A DNA stretch of 64,000 bases, from positions 4,092,001-4,156,000 of the forward strand of contig CM056876.1 of assembly GCA_029876055.1 (NCBI GenBank), read 5' to 3'. The stretch is from Madurella fahalii (lineage: Eukaryota > Ascomycota > Sordariomycetes > Sordariales). Positions 1 to 11,134 of this stretch are shown in pieces (the first letter of the stretch is position 1; every line of letters starts with the position of its first letter). The notes beneath the pieces are model-generated. The model worked only from the letters and a program-made list of their open reading frames with translations. It made no database searches and was not told the DNA's origin. Position numbers and translations under genes: made by a program.

Positions 1-1490
1 ACACCAGCTGTCATTGTACTGCCCCAGAATACCCGGCATATCTCGACTGCCGTCGTGTGCGCTAGCAAGAGCGGCGTCAAGGTCCAGGCCAAGTCCGGTG
101 GGCGTAAGTTGCCCGTTCCTCGTCCCACAGGTGTCCATCTCTGACATCAAGCACGGACATAGACTCGTATGGGTCGTACGGTTACGGGGGCATCGACGGT
201 CAAGTCACGATCGATCTCCGCAACTTCAACAAGACGGTCCTGACCTCCGACGGGAGCAACATCGCTGTGGTCGGCGGTGGCGTGCATCTGGGACCCATGG
301 CCAGCACCGTATATGCTCAAGGAAAGAGAGCCATTTCTCACGGCCTATGTCCCTTTGTCGGCGTCGGCGGGCATGCCACGCACGGTGGCTGGGGCTACAG
401 CTCGCGAGCCTGGGGACTCAGCCTCGACCACATTATTGAGCTGCAGGTCGTGCTAGCAAACGGCACTGAGGCCCGCGCAAGTGCAGACACGAACCCCGAT
501 CTCTTTTGGGTGAGTAACTGATATTTTGGTTGAGTCGTCCCTTTATGAGGAACAATGCTAATTCGTATCCAATACGTCAAAATAAAAAAGGCTTTGCGAG
601 GAGCTGCGGACAGTATCGGCATCGTCACTAGTTTCTCTCTGAGGACCCAGCCGGCCCCCGAGGAAGTTATCAACTTCACCTACGAGTTCCAGACCCTCAC
701 CGAAAGCGTTGAGCAGGCCGTGAGCGCGTTTACTAGGCTCCAAAGTTTCATCAGCAACTCAACGGCCGTCGACCGGCGCCTGTCCTTTGCGCTGCAGACG
801 GTGGTGGGTCCAGACCCCAGCACCGGAAGTGTCAGCAGAACGATCTTGGTCGATGGCACTTTTATGGGTACCCTCGCCGAGTACACCACCCAAATCGAGC
901 CCGAGATGCTGCGCGGGCTGCCCAACCCCACGAGCCGGGGCGTCGTGTCGCACGACTGGCTCTCCTCGCTCGCCGCGCTGAGCATGGACGGCACGCTCGA
1001 GCCCACGCCGTCGCACCTCAGCTTCTTCGCCAACAGCGTGACCATCGACGATCCCGGCATGAACGAGGCAGCCCTGCGGAGCTACCTGACCTACATGCTA
1101 GAGGGGCCCGTGCCGCCCGTGCCGTACGGCTCCAGCATGGACCTGTGGGGTGGCGCCGACACCCAGATCAACATCCCGGGCAAGGACGTGAGCTTTGCGG
1201 CCTTCCCGCACCGCAACGTGTTTTGGGCCGTGCATAATATCGCGCAGATTGGGCCAAGTTACGACGTCCCGTTCCCCGACGAGGGTATTACGTACATGAA
1301 CGGTCTGCGCGATGCCATTACCCAGCGCCTGAATGTTGGCTCGGCCGCTTATCAGAACCTAGTCGACACTAGTTTGACGCGTGAAGAGGCCCACGAGCTG
1401 TATTATGGGGATGCGGTGCTGGAGAGGTTGCGGGCTATCAAGGCTGTGTACGATCCGCACAATGTGTTTTCGAACCCGCAGTCGGTTTGA
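1..1490 (+). CDS. FAD-linked oligosaccharide oxidase (AA7/BBE type), 5' truncated
   Basis: This is the 3' part of a secreted flavin oxidase of the berberine-bridge/glucooligosaccharide oxidase family, which oxidises sugars or related alcohols to lactones with release of H2O2. The start lies left of the window; reading is in frame 1 from base 1. Exons are 1-103, 163-509 and 591-1490, with introns 104-162 (branch CTGAC) and 510-590. The first junction rebuilds SGGHSY, the family's histidyl-FAD motif. Exon 2 carries GLCPFVGVGGHATHGGWG, with the cysteine expected for the second covalent flavin bond. The end (YDPHNVFSNPQSV) is the typical BBE C terminus. Family is confident; the substrate cannot be read from sequence. 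Confidence 0.93.
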
Positions 1491-1966
1491 GGGCGTTGAG
1501 TTATTACCGGTCTTGAGTACATCTTAAGGTACTCCAGATAACTAGGTATGCTCAAGACAGGGATACATTATATGTAAAAAGCAGTTGCTTATTGGATTCC
1601 CGTAAACCAACCACATCATAGTTTCTTAGCCTCGAATTATCAATGCGTCCACACACCGCGGATTCAGAAGTATACGGTCGCGTCAAAGTAGAAGGACAGA
1701 AGATAGAGATAGGGTAGGGCCAGCTGTAATTTAAAGATGGCATCATAAAGGCCGAGTTGCAGTTAGAATTTACACCAGAATGTAGAACACGCTTGCTGGA
1801 CCCGCTGGGAATGGCGCCCTTCCGGATTGGGTGAGCGCCGTGCCCGACCTGTAAGCTTGTATGGCCTAGCGGCGCCTGTAGTATACATAAATCCTCTCCT
1901 TTCCTGATAGGTGCCTGGCGACCCGGATTCAGGGCCATGTAGGGACTGTTAACCATCCGCAAAGGC
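1491..1966. other. Gene-free stretch downstream of the AA7 oxidase
   Basis: No convincing coding sequence is seen. A 143-codon minus-strand frame exists here, but it has no recognisable domain, no supporting splice structure and no fungal coding bias. Confidence 0.4.
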
Positions 1967-2206
1967 GCGTTACTAGTAACCACCCTTATCTCAGGGATGC
2001 GGGCATGTAGTAACTAAGTACCCCAGCCAGACATACGGTTACCAGTAACTGTCCCAAGCCGTATACATGGTTACTATTAACCGTCTTCAACATAAATGTA
2101 GCTATTAGTCACCGCCCAAGAATGTCGTTACTAGGCAGGCCGTTAGCTGGTCGCACAGGTACTAAATGGTGACGCGTCCGCCCCGTAATTCTGGTTACCA
2201 GTCACT
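1967..2206. repeat. Array of degenerate GGTTACTAGTAACC palindromes
   Basis: At least four close variants of one 14-bp self-complementary motif are seen, at about 1967-1982, 2037-2050, 2069-2082 and 2193-2206, with weaker ones near 2100-2113 and 2126-2135. Each matches GGTTACTAGTAACC with zero to three changes. The array stops just before a transposase relic, so it may be a sub-terminal repeat region of a DNA transposon, but terminal inverted repeats were not traced. Confidence 0.5.
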
Positions 2207-2240
2207 CTTAGAGTTGGCCTTAGGTGAGATACTCCAGAGG

Positions 2241-2560
2241 CTAATTCTTATAAATTAGCCTGTCTATCAAGTCCTGGGGCACCCTATCCCACGCCTCCCT
2301 CAAGGCCGCTTCTACCTTTGCGATATTGGCCTCGTTTTTCTTGTGTAAGTGTAGGTCTGGGAAGTCCCTACGTAGGATTTCCTTCATTTTCTTCTAGACG
2401 TGCTCAATCGGTTTAAATCTGGACTGTGGGGGGGTGTTCTATTACCCAGCAAAGTCGGCAAGGCCTTGGCCTGGGCTCTCGATAAGAAAGAGATGGATGA
2501 GGCGCTGGCGTAGACTGAACGAGTAAAGACGCTCATCATGCTTGTCTTGTAGAACGATCA
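2241..2560 (-). mobile_element. Tc1/mariner-type transposase relic (3' end)
   Basis: The minus strand encodes the C-terminal signature of DD34D-type transposases: SPDLN, then PIEHV*KKMKEILRRDFP, then VEAALREAWDRVPQDLIDRLI and a stop at 2241. A missing base near 2413 separates SPDLN from PIEHV, and the tryptophan that normally follows is a TAG. The more upstream part is only weakly recognisable. The copy is dead; one frameshift plus TGG to TAG fits ageing under RIP. Full length and terminal repeats are not visible. Confidence 0.8.
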
Positions 2561-3957
2561 GTTGTAAGGTCTAGTCAAGTCTGCAGATCCAAAGTTGAGT
2601 TTCCTGCATCACTCATCCTTTTGTCTTCCGTTCCCAATAATGTTGCTCTGGCGATGAAACAAAATTTGTGCAATGTTAAAAACGACCGACGCGCGGCTAC
2701 GAGTGATGCTATTATGAAACAGAAAAGGTTCGTACCCACGATTTAATTTGATGTGGATCCCTCTGCGCGTAAGGTAATCATGATTCGACGCTGGCCATGA
2801 GAGCGCTGCGGCGTAGATGAAGAATTTAAAAAGGCCACTGCGTGATTCTCCAGCCTGGACTTTGCGACCAAGCAGGTTGATTTTTTAAAATCGGCGACCG
2901 CCTGGAAGAGGCGAGCGGCTCCTCCCAGACCATAGATGTCAGCGTTGGCTACATGGAGAACAGCAGACTCTGTGGTGCCCGGGGCCGCGTAAGCGAAGCC
3001 CTCCCTGTAGCATCTATACTGTTACTAACTACCTAGCAGTAGCGGGGGCAGGCAAGACAACCATTGCGTATCGGAACCACGCTCTAAGAGCGCCAAGCGG
3101 ACTTGGTGCCCCAGGGGTTCAAGTTGCTAACCAAAGTCTACCGGACTAAAAAAAAGTATTTTATGATTATGTATCAAGAGCTTATGCAATAGAGCTAATG
3201 TAGTAGCCCAGAACCTAGCGAGTTAACTCAGACCAAAAAAAAAAAAAAAAAAAATTGACGACCCATAGTGGGTCTCCCGCAGGTAAGTTCTGGGCCCTGG
3301 TACATGATATTGGATAGTATAATGACATTCTAGTCTAATCCTTAGGACAGTACGTAGTATCCTGGCACAGAAACTGGGATGGTATATAGCATACCGGTAT
3401 ATTAATTATATCACATGGCACACAATAGACTGGCACTTAATTATACCAGCAAATGGTGGACTAGCACAAAGTACTGGGACATAAAATTTAAGAATATACT
3501 AGTATATAACATACCAGCGCACAGTGGCTAGCTTAGAAGAGGTACTGGTATTGATATATGGCGGGGCTTGCCGTCTGGCTCGACGGGCGATATGGTGTTG
3601 GTGTCTGTTCAAGCCGCCCGATACATACATACGCTCCTCCATCGCAAGGTGCACTGATATTATATATAGGAATGACAATTTTGCGATGTGAAATCTTTCC
3701 AAACGTTGTGATATTGTTCTATATTTGGCCTCAGGCAAACACATCTCAAGCTCGACGAGTCGCCCGTCTAAGGTCAACCCCCGGCCCACCTAACCGTATT
3801 AGGGAGCGCTTAGAGATAAGGACAAGGAGCGGGCACGCTCTTAATTCAGCAGCGAGGACCTAATGGAAACTTGGAGGCGGCACCCTATTTTACTGCGATG
3901 TTGACCTTGATGGAGGTACCTGTTAGGTAATAAGCCCCCATTTTGTTAACTGCTTAC
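2561..3957. other. AT-rich decayed DNA, no gene seen
   Basis: This stretch holds an A-run of about 20 bases near 3235-3254. The 3300-3560 region is rich in alternating TATA/CATACC-type words (for example GGTATATAGCATACCGGTATA near 3381), which looks like old, point-mutated repeat DNA. Open frames at 3499-3863 are short and lack any recognisable domain. Confidence 0.4.
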
Positions 3958-5838
3958 AGCCAGGAGCGGAAGTGGCGTCCTCTCGCTTGGCCCGTGAGTT
4001 GGATGAGAAGTCCACTCCCAGTCCTTTCTTTGGGTTCTGGAGCTTACAATTGCGGGTGGATTTGATTCAGCAGAATAACTTACCGGCAGTGGGGATGGGA
4101 GGGCTGCTCCACTACCCAATACCCACTCAACTCAGCAAATGCCCAATGCTACTGGGTACTGTACCTCAGCTTCACGGGGTTCCCCTCCTTAAGAGATACA
4201 AAAGTCTTTGAGAGGTGGCGACGTTGGCTAATTGGATCCCGACCTAGAACAAGCGGTGACATTGCGTTCTTGCGTTTGGCTAGTGCTGGGGTGGCCGGGT
4301 GCTGAAGATGCTCGCTGCGTGGCACTGTCATGGCCTAGGACTGGTAGGTTTCATTGCCTGTGGATCCTTAGACAAAGAAGTCTCCACTCACCGGATCAAA
4401 GTAATAATTTTTTTTTTTTTTTTCAGGAAATTCACAATGAAGTAATTAATGCATTGAGCTGAGGGGTCAGTAGTTAGGGCTCAAGGTGCAGTGAATGTCA
4501 GCACTGACGGCTTCTGTCCGCAATGTCGATCATGTCGCATTAGGTATCTCCCGGGTTTCGTCTGGTGTTCATTTTCTCAAGTTGGGCTTGACGAAACTCT
4601 ATGACTTGAGCCATCGTATTAAGCAAGCTCTGCAATGATGAGCACGGCAACACTTGCCAGATGGGAGGTAAGACAGGTGGTACTTCTTTCTGTAATCGGC
4701 TCAGCCAATTCCGGACGCGAACGGCTACACAACAGATCTGAGTCATTCCTAGCTTAGATAAGCCATATCTGCTGTAGTACAATACAGAGCCGGGGAACAA
4801 CGGCTCGGAAACTTACCGAGATCAAGCGGCTCGCTGGGGCCTACTACGCATCCCGAACTCGGCGGTAATGAGAAGAACTTCGCGTGTTCTGCCTTATCTC
4901 ACTGTCTCAGACCCCATGATGGCGGCGACGACCTGCGAGGGTTGGGCCATGATATTGCCGTCGTACAATAAGCCAAGAGCTCACCCCACCAGGTTGATCA
5001 ACGCCCAACATATCGCGTAGAACCTGATATCGCCCGTGATCAGCAAATCTCCCCAGGACAGCTCGGTTCGGGCGGTTTGAATGTTTCAGCAACCGGAACG
5101 CTCGTAACTGCCCCCCGGGAAAGCTGTGTGGGTGTGAAGCATAGCCCAAGTTTATGCAAGAGGTCCGATATGGCGGCCTAAGTTGGTTCTGGGGGAACTC
5201 AGAGCCACTTGCGCCTTCGAGGGGTGCCGAGTCCCTTGCCCTGCAATGCTAATAACCGACTTCTCATTCCCCCCCCTTCTAACCCCTCGCCTAAAGACCT
5301 GGTGAGTCATTGTGACTTGGTTGCCTGGGCGCGACTAGCAGCTTACGCCCAGAATTTTTAAGAGGCAAAGCAAAAGTCCGTGTTGGAGAACAATCGTCGG
5401 GCATCAGCGCGGATGAATCCGTCGATGCCCGGCTTGATGATTTGACAACGGCTACCTAATATGCTGCTACCCTGACCAGTGGGACCCAACACCAGCAGAC
5501 ACGGCACCCAAAACACAAATAGCCGCTGATGGATTGGCCGCTTGTGTTTGTGGCAGTCGGGGACTCAACCTTGTGTTGGGCATGCCGCAGCAGCATCGGG
5601 CAGCCCTCTGAAGGCGACACTTACCCATTCTAGGCACTTTAAATGATATCTGGGGCCGCCCTTCCCTGAACCTCAGCCTTCTAGTCCTACTCTATCGCCG
5701 ACCATCCTGATCAATACACAGCCCAGTTTATATCCATTGACTACACAATTGCGCTTCTTTACATTGTCTGCCACCCACCTGTAAATCATCATCGGTTGAG
5801 ATCCAATATGGCGAGACTCCGTGATCGCATAGCAGGCC
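3958..5838. other. Gene-poor region with unassigned short frames
   Basis: No gene can be defended. A minus-strand frame at 4540-4800 ends in a plausible helical, charged segment (AQVIEFRQAQLEKMNTRR), and another open minus frame lies at 4907-5149. They could be exons of one eroded gene, but no clean splice sites or known domain join them. A T-run lies near 4409-4424. Confidence 0.3.
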
Positions 5839-6422
5839 TTGGCTCTGGCGTCCGGCCTCGGCGGAACTGTCGTCCTGGGTCCCCAACGTCTGTTTCCCAT
5901 TTCCTTGTCGCTGAGGTACCTGTACAAAGCATCGGTCAATTTACGATCGACTGACAGCTTAGGCCTGAGAATGTCCCCCCGGCTAAGCTGCAACCGCAGT
6001 CGATTGGGGGAGGAGCCTCTGAGGCTGACCTGCTGCCGCCGCCACCCCCGCCTCCCAAAGATGTTCCCATGAATTTTGCAGTTTCCCGTTCGCCCTCAAG
6101 ACAGGCTGATCGTCTGACTACGGCTTCGGAGCTCTCACCTACTCCTAGAACCTATGCGTCAGCCACCCCACCCGACCAGAGCACTCCCATACCCGCCTCA
6201 TCGGAAGGGTCTGGACATATGACCGACTCACCGGAGATGGCGCCGCCTGCAAACATATCCACCAAGCCTCAGTGTACATTCTGTCGAGCTCCCGCTGCCG
6301 GGTGCGTGTGGTCTTGCCCTGCCCAAGTTTGTGCAACATTTTTGTTCTGTGACTCTGTCGCGCTGGAAACCGCACTTGTAGAGCTCGGCTCTCACCGCCG
6401 AGCTCAGCAGTTCATCACGTGA
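5839..6422 (+). other. Possible eroded proline-rich gene fragment
   Basis: An open plus-strand frame from about 5954 to the TGA at 6420 encodes a run of seven prolines, then a Ser/Pro/Thr-rich segment, then CTFCRAPAAGCVWSCPAQVC. It can be joined to 5839-5906 through a plausible intron (GTACCT to GACAGCTTAG), but no start codon or homologous family is recognised. It may be a remnant, or the 3' part of a gene whose start is lost. Confidence 0.25.
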
Positions 6423-6447
6423 GCTCGCTCAGACCATTTCCTTTGTG

Positions 6448-6455
6448 TATTTAAG
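6448..6455 (+). promoter_or_regulatory. TATA-like box of the patatin-like gene
   Basis: TATTTAA lies about 95 bp upstream of the ATG at 6547, a usual fungal spacing. It is followed by CT-rich sequence and a small perfect inverted repeat at 6462-6480. Confidence 0.4.
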
Positions 6456-6461
6456 CCAATT

Positions 6462-6480
6462 CTTCAGTATCCTACTGAAG
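6462..6480. repeat. 8-bp perfect inverted repeat in a promoter
   Basis: CTTCAGTA and TACTGAAG flank TCC, between the TATA-like box and the ATG of the patatin-like gene. It could be an operator or a hairpin in the 5' leader; the function is unknown. Confidence 0.45.
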
Positions 6481-6546
6481 TAGATAGATCTTCAGAGACT
6501 TCAACCTTTCCACACTTCCCACGACCTCTGCTGAGCTCCTGTACGC

Positions 6547-9500
6547 ATGACAGACTCTCATTGGGATCGGCATTTGCCTCATCAGGAAAACGGAACCTTG
6601 AATCTAGCTGAACATCAGAAGATTGATGGCGAGCTAAATGCTAGACTTATGCAAGCCCTGGAGCCGCCAAACGCGAAGGAGCTGGAACACGTTCACCGCA
6701 TTAACGAGACAGCAGCGTGGTTTGGTACGTTTCTAAATCGGTAGTCGAGTGTTGACACAAAGCACCTTCACCAATAACACTAGATTGGCCAATACTGATT
6801 TAGAATTAGGCGTCGAGCGGTTCGGCGGCACCAGAACGCCACCGGTCCTGAGGGACTATGGTCGGCTCGCAGACCTGATGAGCCATCACGCTCCGAAGGT
6901 TCCGGAATCTGCACCCAACATCCGCGACAACCGAACTCCGAGCCTCGTTTCCTTCGTCGGCGGTACGGGGGCTGGAAAGAGCACGCTTATCAGAATCTTG
7001 ATTGTCCTCTGCCAAGCCCTCTGTACCCACGACCAGGCGCCTGTGATGGGTAGGGCCGAAGATACGATATCACCGTCTGAGGATGTGCATTTGTATCAGG
7101 ATCCGAAGACGGCCAAGGACAAGTCGCCAATCCTGTTTGCGGACTGCGAGGGTCTAGGGGGCAGCGAACCCCAAGCTGCCAAGGCGAGGGAGTCACGGTG
7201 GCGGGACTGGAACCGCTTGCTCGAGAGCCAGAAGGACGGCGACACAACTGGCGCCCGCCCCAGCGCCCCGGAACTCAGGCGGGTCGTGTTGGAACGCCCG
7301 ATAGAATGGGAAAAGAAAGATGGAAGGGACACATGGTCACGTGAGGATTTCGTCAGGGACCTTTACCCGAGGCTGCTTTACACATTCTCCGACGTTGTTG
7401 TCTATGTTCTCGGAGCCTCAAACCATCGGTGTGTTCCTATTTCCGGCAGCGACAGCATGTTAACTGCCTCTGCTCTCTCCCTCTGCTAATCTTTGTCGAG
7501 GAAAATCGGGGATGCCTTGCACCACCTCATCTCATGGGTGCATGTTGCAATTCGGACATCATCCAACCAGCCTGTCCTCCCGAGCGCCATCGTTGTCCTC
7601 AACTCTTCCGACCACGCTATTTCATCCGACCTGTGGGATGTTTCGGCAAACACAGAGAAGGTTTTCCAAGATCTAGGTTCGATCAAGTACGATGATCCCA
7701 CGGATAGGTTTATAAACTCTGCGAAGTCCTGGCCCGCTTCTGGCGATAAAACGCGCATCAAAACTGTTAAGGAGCTCGCCCTACACTACTACAGCTCCGT
7801 CCAGGTATGTCCTTGGGGTCTCTTAATCACGGTTCTCTTGCTATTACTATTAGGTCATACGACTACCGGCTAAGGAGCAATCCGTTCGCATGTCGATGCA
7901 AGCTATACGACTTCGCTCTTGCATATCGGATGCCTCCGCGAGAGCCCACGACACTAGGATGCAGTCGAGGATACTCCTTGATGTCGAGCAGCTGCAGGCG
8001 TATTTTCAAGACGCCCTCTCTCACTACGCGACGACCCTCGATGAGCCCTTTGATTTCGTCCAAGCTTCCTTCCGGCATTCACCCATTTCCGCTGACTTCG
8101 GTGAAAACGTCCTCAGACTGGCTCTCAATGTCATCGACCCTACGAGAGGGACCCACCAGCGGCTCTCCCGTAAGCTCGAGCGTGGGTTCTACGAAGTTAG
8201 ATACGTAATGGCTTCCTCTATATTGCTGAATTCGACTCGCCGCAAGAACATGGGTGTGTGCTGGGACCCAATTCCTATGGAAGCTCGGCCGCTGACAATT
8301 GTGCCTGCAAGGGATGCCGCCGCGCTGTTTTCACAATATCGTGAGCATTTGAAGCAGGCTGTTCAAACATATCGTGACAAGTACTGGCCTTGCGAGTTCC
8401 AATTATCAGGTCGCCGCTGTGTGAACCTTGCGTCCGGGCATTGCAAGGGGCACCAATCCCATGATGGCTGGCCTTTGGGGTCTGGTGATTACTTGTGTAG
8501 CGTTGACTGGACCGCCCTGGAGGAAAACTTCGTGGATTGTGTGGGCAAGTTACTGACGCAGCTCGTCGTGCTCCCGACGTCTGAGACCCAGTGGCGAACA
8601 CGGACTGGGCCGAACGCAAGCCAGCAAGAGCACTTATCGAATGACCAGAAAGCGGCCGCCCGCATTCACAGGGAAAGGATCCTTCCTAACTTCCTCAAGA
8701 GGGTCCCGGAGCCGAAACCCAAGCAAGACGGAGATGGCTGCCCTCTCAGCGACCAAAAGTCGTGTCTTTATTGCTTGGCTGGAATGGCTGAACACCCTCT
8801 TCCCTGTGGACATATCCTATGTAAGGCTTGCGTGGAGGCGTCTGGCGAGTGGGCGCCAGTGAGCCGTGTTGAGGTGGAGATTACACAGTGCCCGGTAGGA
8901 TGTCACATTCAAGGGGACGGGCAAAATCCTTGGTTGATTTACCTTAAACCAGCCTCAACCGGGGCCCGGATCTTGTCCCTTGATGGGTAAACGCCCCTCC
9001 CCAGCAACATGAGAAGCTGCTGAGCAGCTATATGCGGCGCGTGCTAATAGCCCTCGTAGTGGTGGTATTCGAGGAATAGCCGAGCTCGAGGTTCTTCTGC
9101 AGATTGAAGAAGCCCTGGGTGGAAAGATCCCAATCCAGTCGTTCTTCGATCTCATTGTGGGAACAAGGTTAGTACTTGTCACATTAATTCGTTGAGAAAC
9201 CTCTACCTTTCAACGTCTCTGACATGTCGTTAATAGCGCAGGTGGCCTCATCGCGCTCGGGCTCACCTCTATGAACTGGACCGTCCAACAATGCACCCAG
9301 AAGTTCGAAGAGTTTTGTGATGTAGCTTTCACCAAAAGACGTTTCGCTGGTAGGCATGGCGTCTTATCGATTGTTGATATATTCTTGTCCTGCAAATATC
9401 ACACGAAGCCTCTGGAAAACGCCCTCAAAGACGCCTTCACTGAGGAACGCTACCTGTTCGGCGACGCTAAGAGGGCCAATTCTCGAGACTTCCCCACGCG

Positions 9501-11134
9501 AGTGGCAGTGACCACAACGACAGATGGAAGCGCTCACCGCACCCACGTTCTGTCAAACTACAACCCTCCCGGGATAGGAAAATGCCCAGCCGCAATCAAT
9601 TACCATTTCCAACGACCGGATCGGCGTCGGGATGAGATTAGGATTTGGGAGGCGTAAGTCCCGTGGTCTGTAGGCAATCCCAGAGAGAAGACTCACTGAC
9701 GGATCAATGGCAGAGCACGAGCGACATCGGCGGCTCCTGGATATTTCAAACCATTCCAGCGCAAAGGATCTCCAACTGCCTATCTTGACGGCGCGTTCTT
9801 TCATAACAATCCAGTCGAGATCGCCAACCAGGAAAGAAAGCTCTTATGGCCTGATTATACTGAGCCCGACATTCTCCTGTCCCTTGGGACGGGCAAAGAG
9901 CCGGGAAAAGACCTGGATAACGCCGCTCCCAGCCGGAGAACTTCCTCGAACCTGAAGTACAAGTTTGACCTCCTCAGGGCGAACATAGACGCGAACCTGG
10001 ACTGTGATCTAGCGTGGAAAAAGTTCGAAGGCTCGCAAATCTCAAAGCCTGGCGATCATCTCGGCCGTTCCAAGTATGTCCGGCTAAACCCCGAGGTCTC
10101 GGAGAAGCTGCCAGAGCTGGATGAGAAAAAAAAATTGAGAGAGTTCCGCGAGGAAGTGAGGGAGTGGGCAAAATAACAGGCCCAGTCCGTTAGGATAGGT
10201 CAAGTTGCCCGGAAGCTGATTGCGGCGTCGTTTTACTTCGAAACCAAAACTCGGATAAGCGCAGGAAGCAACGGTGACTCTGACATCAATGGTAAGCTTC
10301 CCCCCTGCAGCGTCTCGCGAAGTTCTTTTCGTGGTTCGCGTAGCGTTTTCCGACCCCTATCCCGCTTGTTTATTTCTCAACAAGGTTCTCACTGCTTCAT
10401 CGAGGGAAAGGAGCATTGTTCTATGTTCAAATTCTCTGGTTCTTTCGAGTCATTCCGGTATACAAGGAACCCAGGTTAACTTGCTGATCCTCGCGCCCTA
10501 GGGCACATTCTCTGTCAGATGCCGCATCGGGAAGATGTCAGTGAGATCGGTGCGGAGCTGAAAAGGCTGGTGGTCGAGCGCCAGATCCCGCTTTCCTTCG
10601 TGGTCTCTTCGATCCATGATTCGGGCGCTGAGGCAGAAACCTACTCGCAGCCGTTCACTGAACAAGAGATGGAGAGGATGGTTCAGTACCAGTCGTCTGA
10701 GCCATTCCAAAAGCCTCTGTCATTCAAAGTCAGGTTCGACGCGCCAATGATGATCTATCTGCAGTTTAGTTCAAAAGCGAAAGGTACCTGATCAGCGGCT
10801 TTCCTCGGCGTCCCAAAGAACTTCGCCAGATGACACCCACCCGGGCCGCCATATCCGGGCTTATCGCGCCGACCTCTGAGACCAACGACATCTCTCTCCC
10901 ACCCAAGGACGACTCCGCCGTGGACTGGACGTCACCGGATCTGGAGCGGTACCCTGACCCCAAAATTACCGCGGTCAGACCCATCTCCCGGTCAGTCTCC
11001 ATGTAGTTGTATCTCCAAAGCGGCAGTTGATCTTTAGGATGACGCGCTCTTTTCTCGAGGATCTCGAGCAAGGAATCAAGGTTCGGGCGAGTGGGTACGT
11101 CCGAAGCGAGGGATACAGCTGGCACCTGGGCTGA
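6547..11134 (+). pseudogene. Patatin-like phospholipase with GTPase-like and RING-like domains, broken C terminus
   Basis: Exons are 6547-6724, 6810-7428, 7501-7804, 7854-8986, 9060-9167, 9237-9653 and 9714-10176; to this stop they encode 1073 residues in frame. In order: a P-loop GGTGAGKST at about residues 110-118 with a G3-like DCEG at 171-174 and possible NSSD at 300-303; a RING-like zinc module (C671, C674, C685, H687, C690, C693, C713, C717); and a patatin domain with GGGIRG (745-750), nucleophile Ser781 in GTSAG and Asp945 in DGA. The stop TAA at 10174-10176 interrupts a frame that stays coding afterwards, then a 210-bp intron (10292-10501), then a frameshift near 10780; homologous-looking sequence runs to 11006 or 11134. 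The catalytic dyad precedes the stop, so a truncated active enzyme remains possible. Fungal patatins with such accessory domains are often linked to self/non-self responses (inference). Confidence 0.82.

Noticed and set aside
1552..1983. 143-codon open frame on the minus strand
   Set aside because: No domain, no splice support, and it runs into the palindrome array; likely chance.
10155..10178. A 24-nt intron (GTGAGG to AACAG) that would remove the in-frame stop of the patatin-like gene
   Set aside because: Far too short for a fungal intron, so the stop is taken as real.
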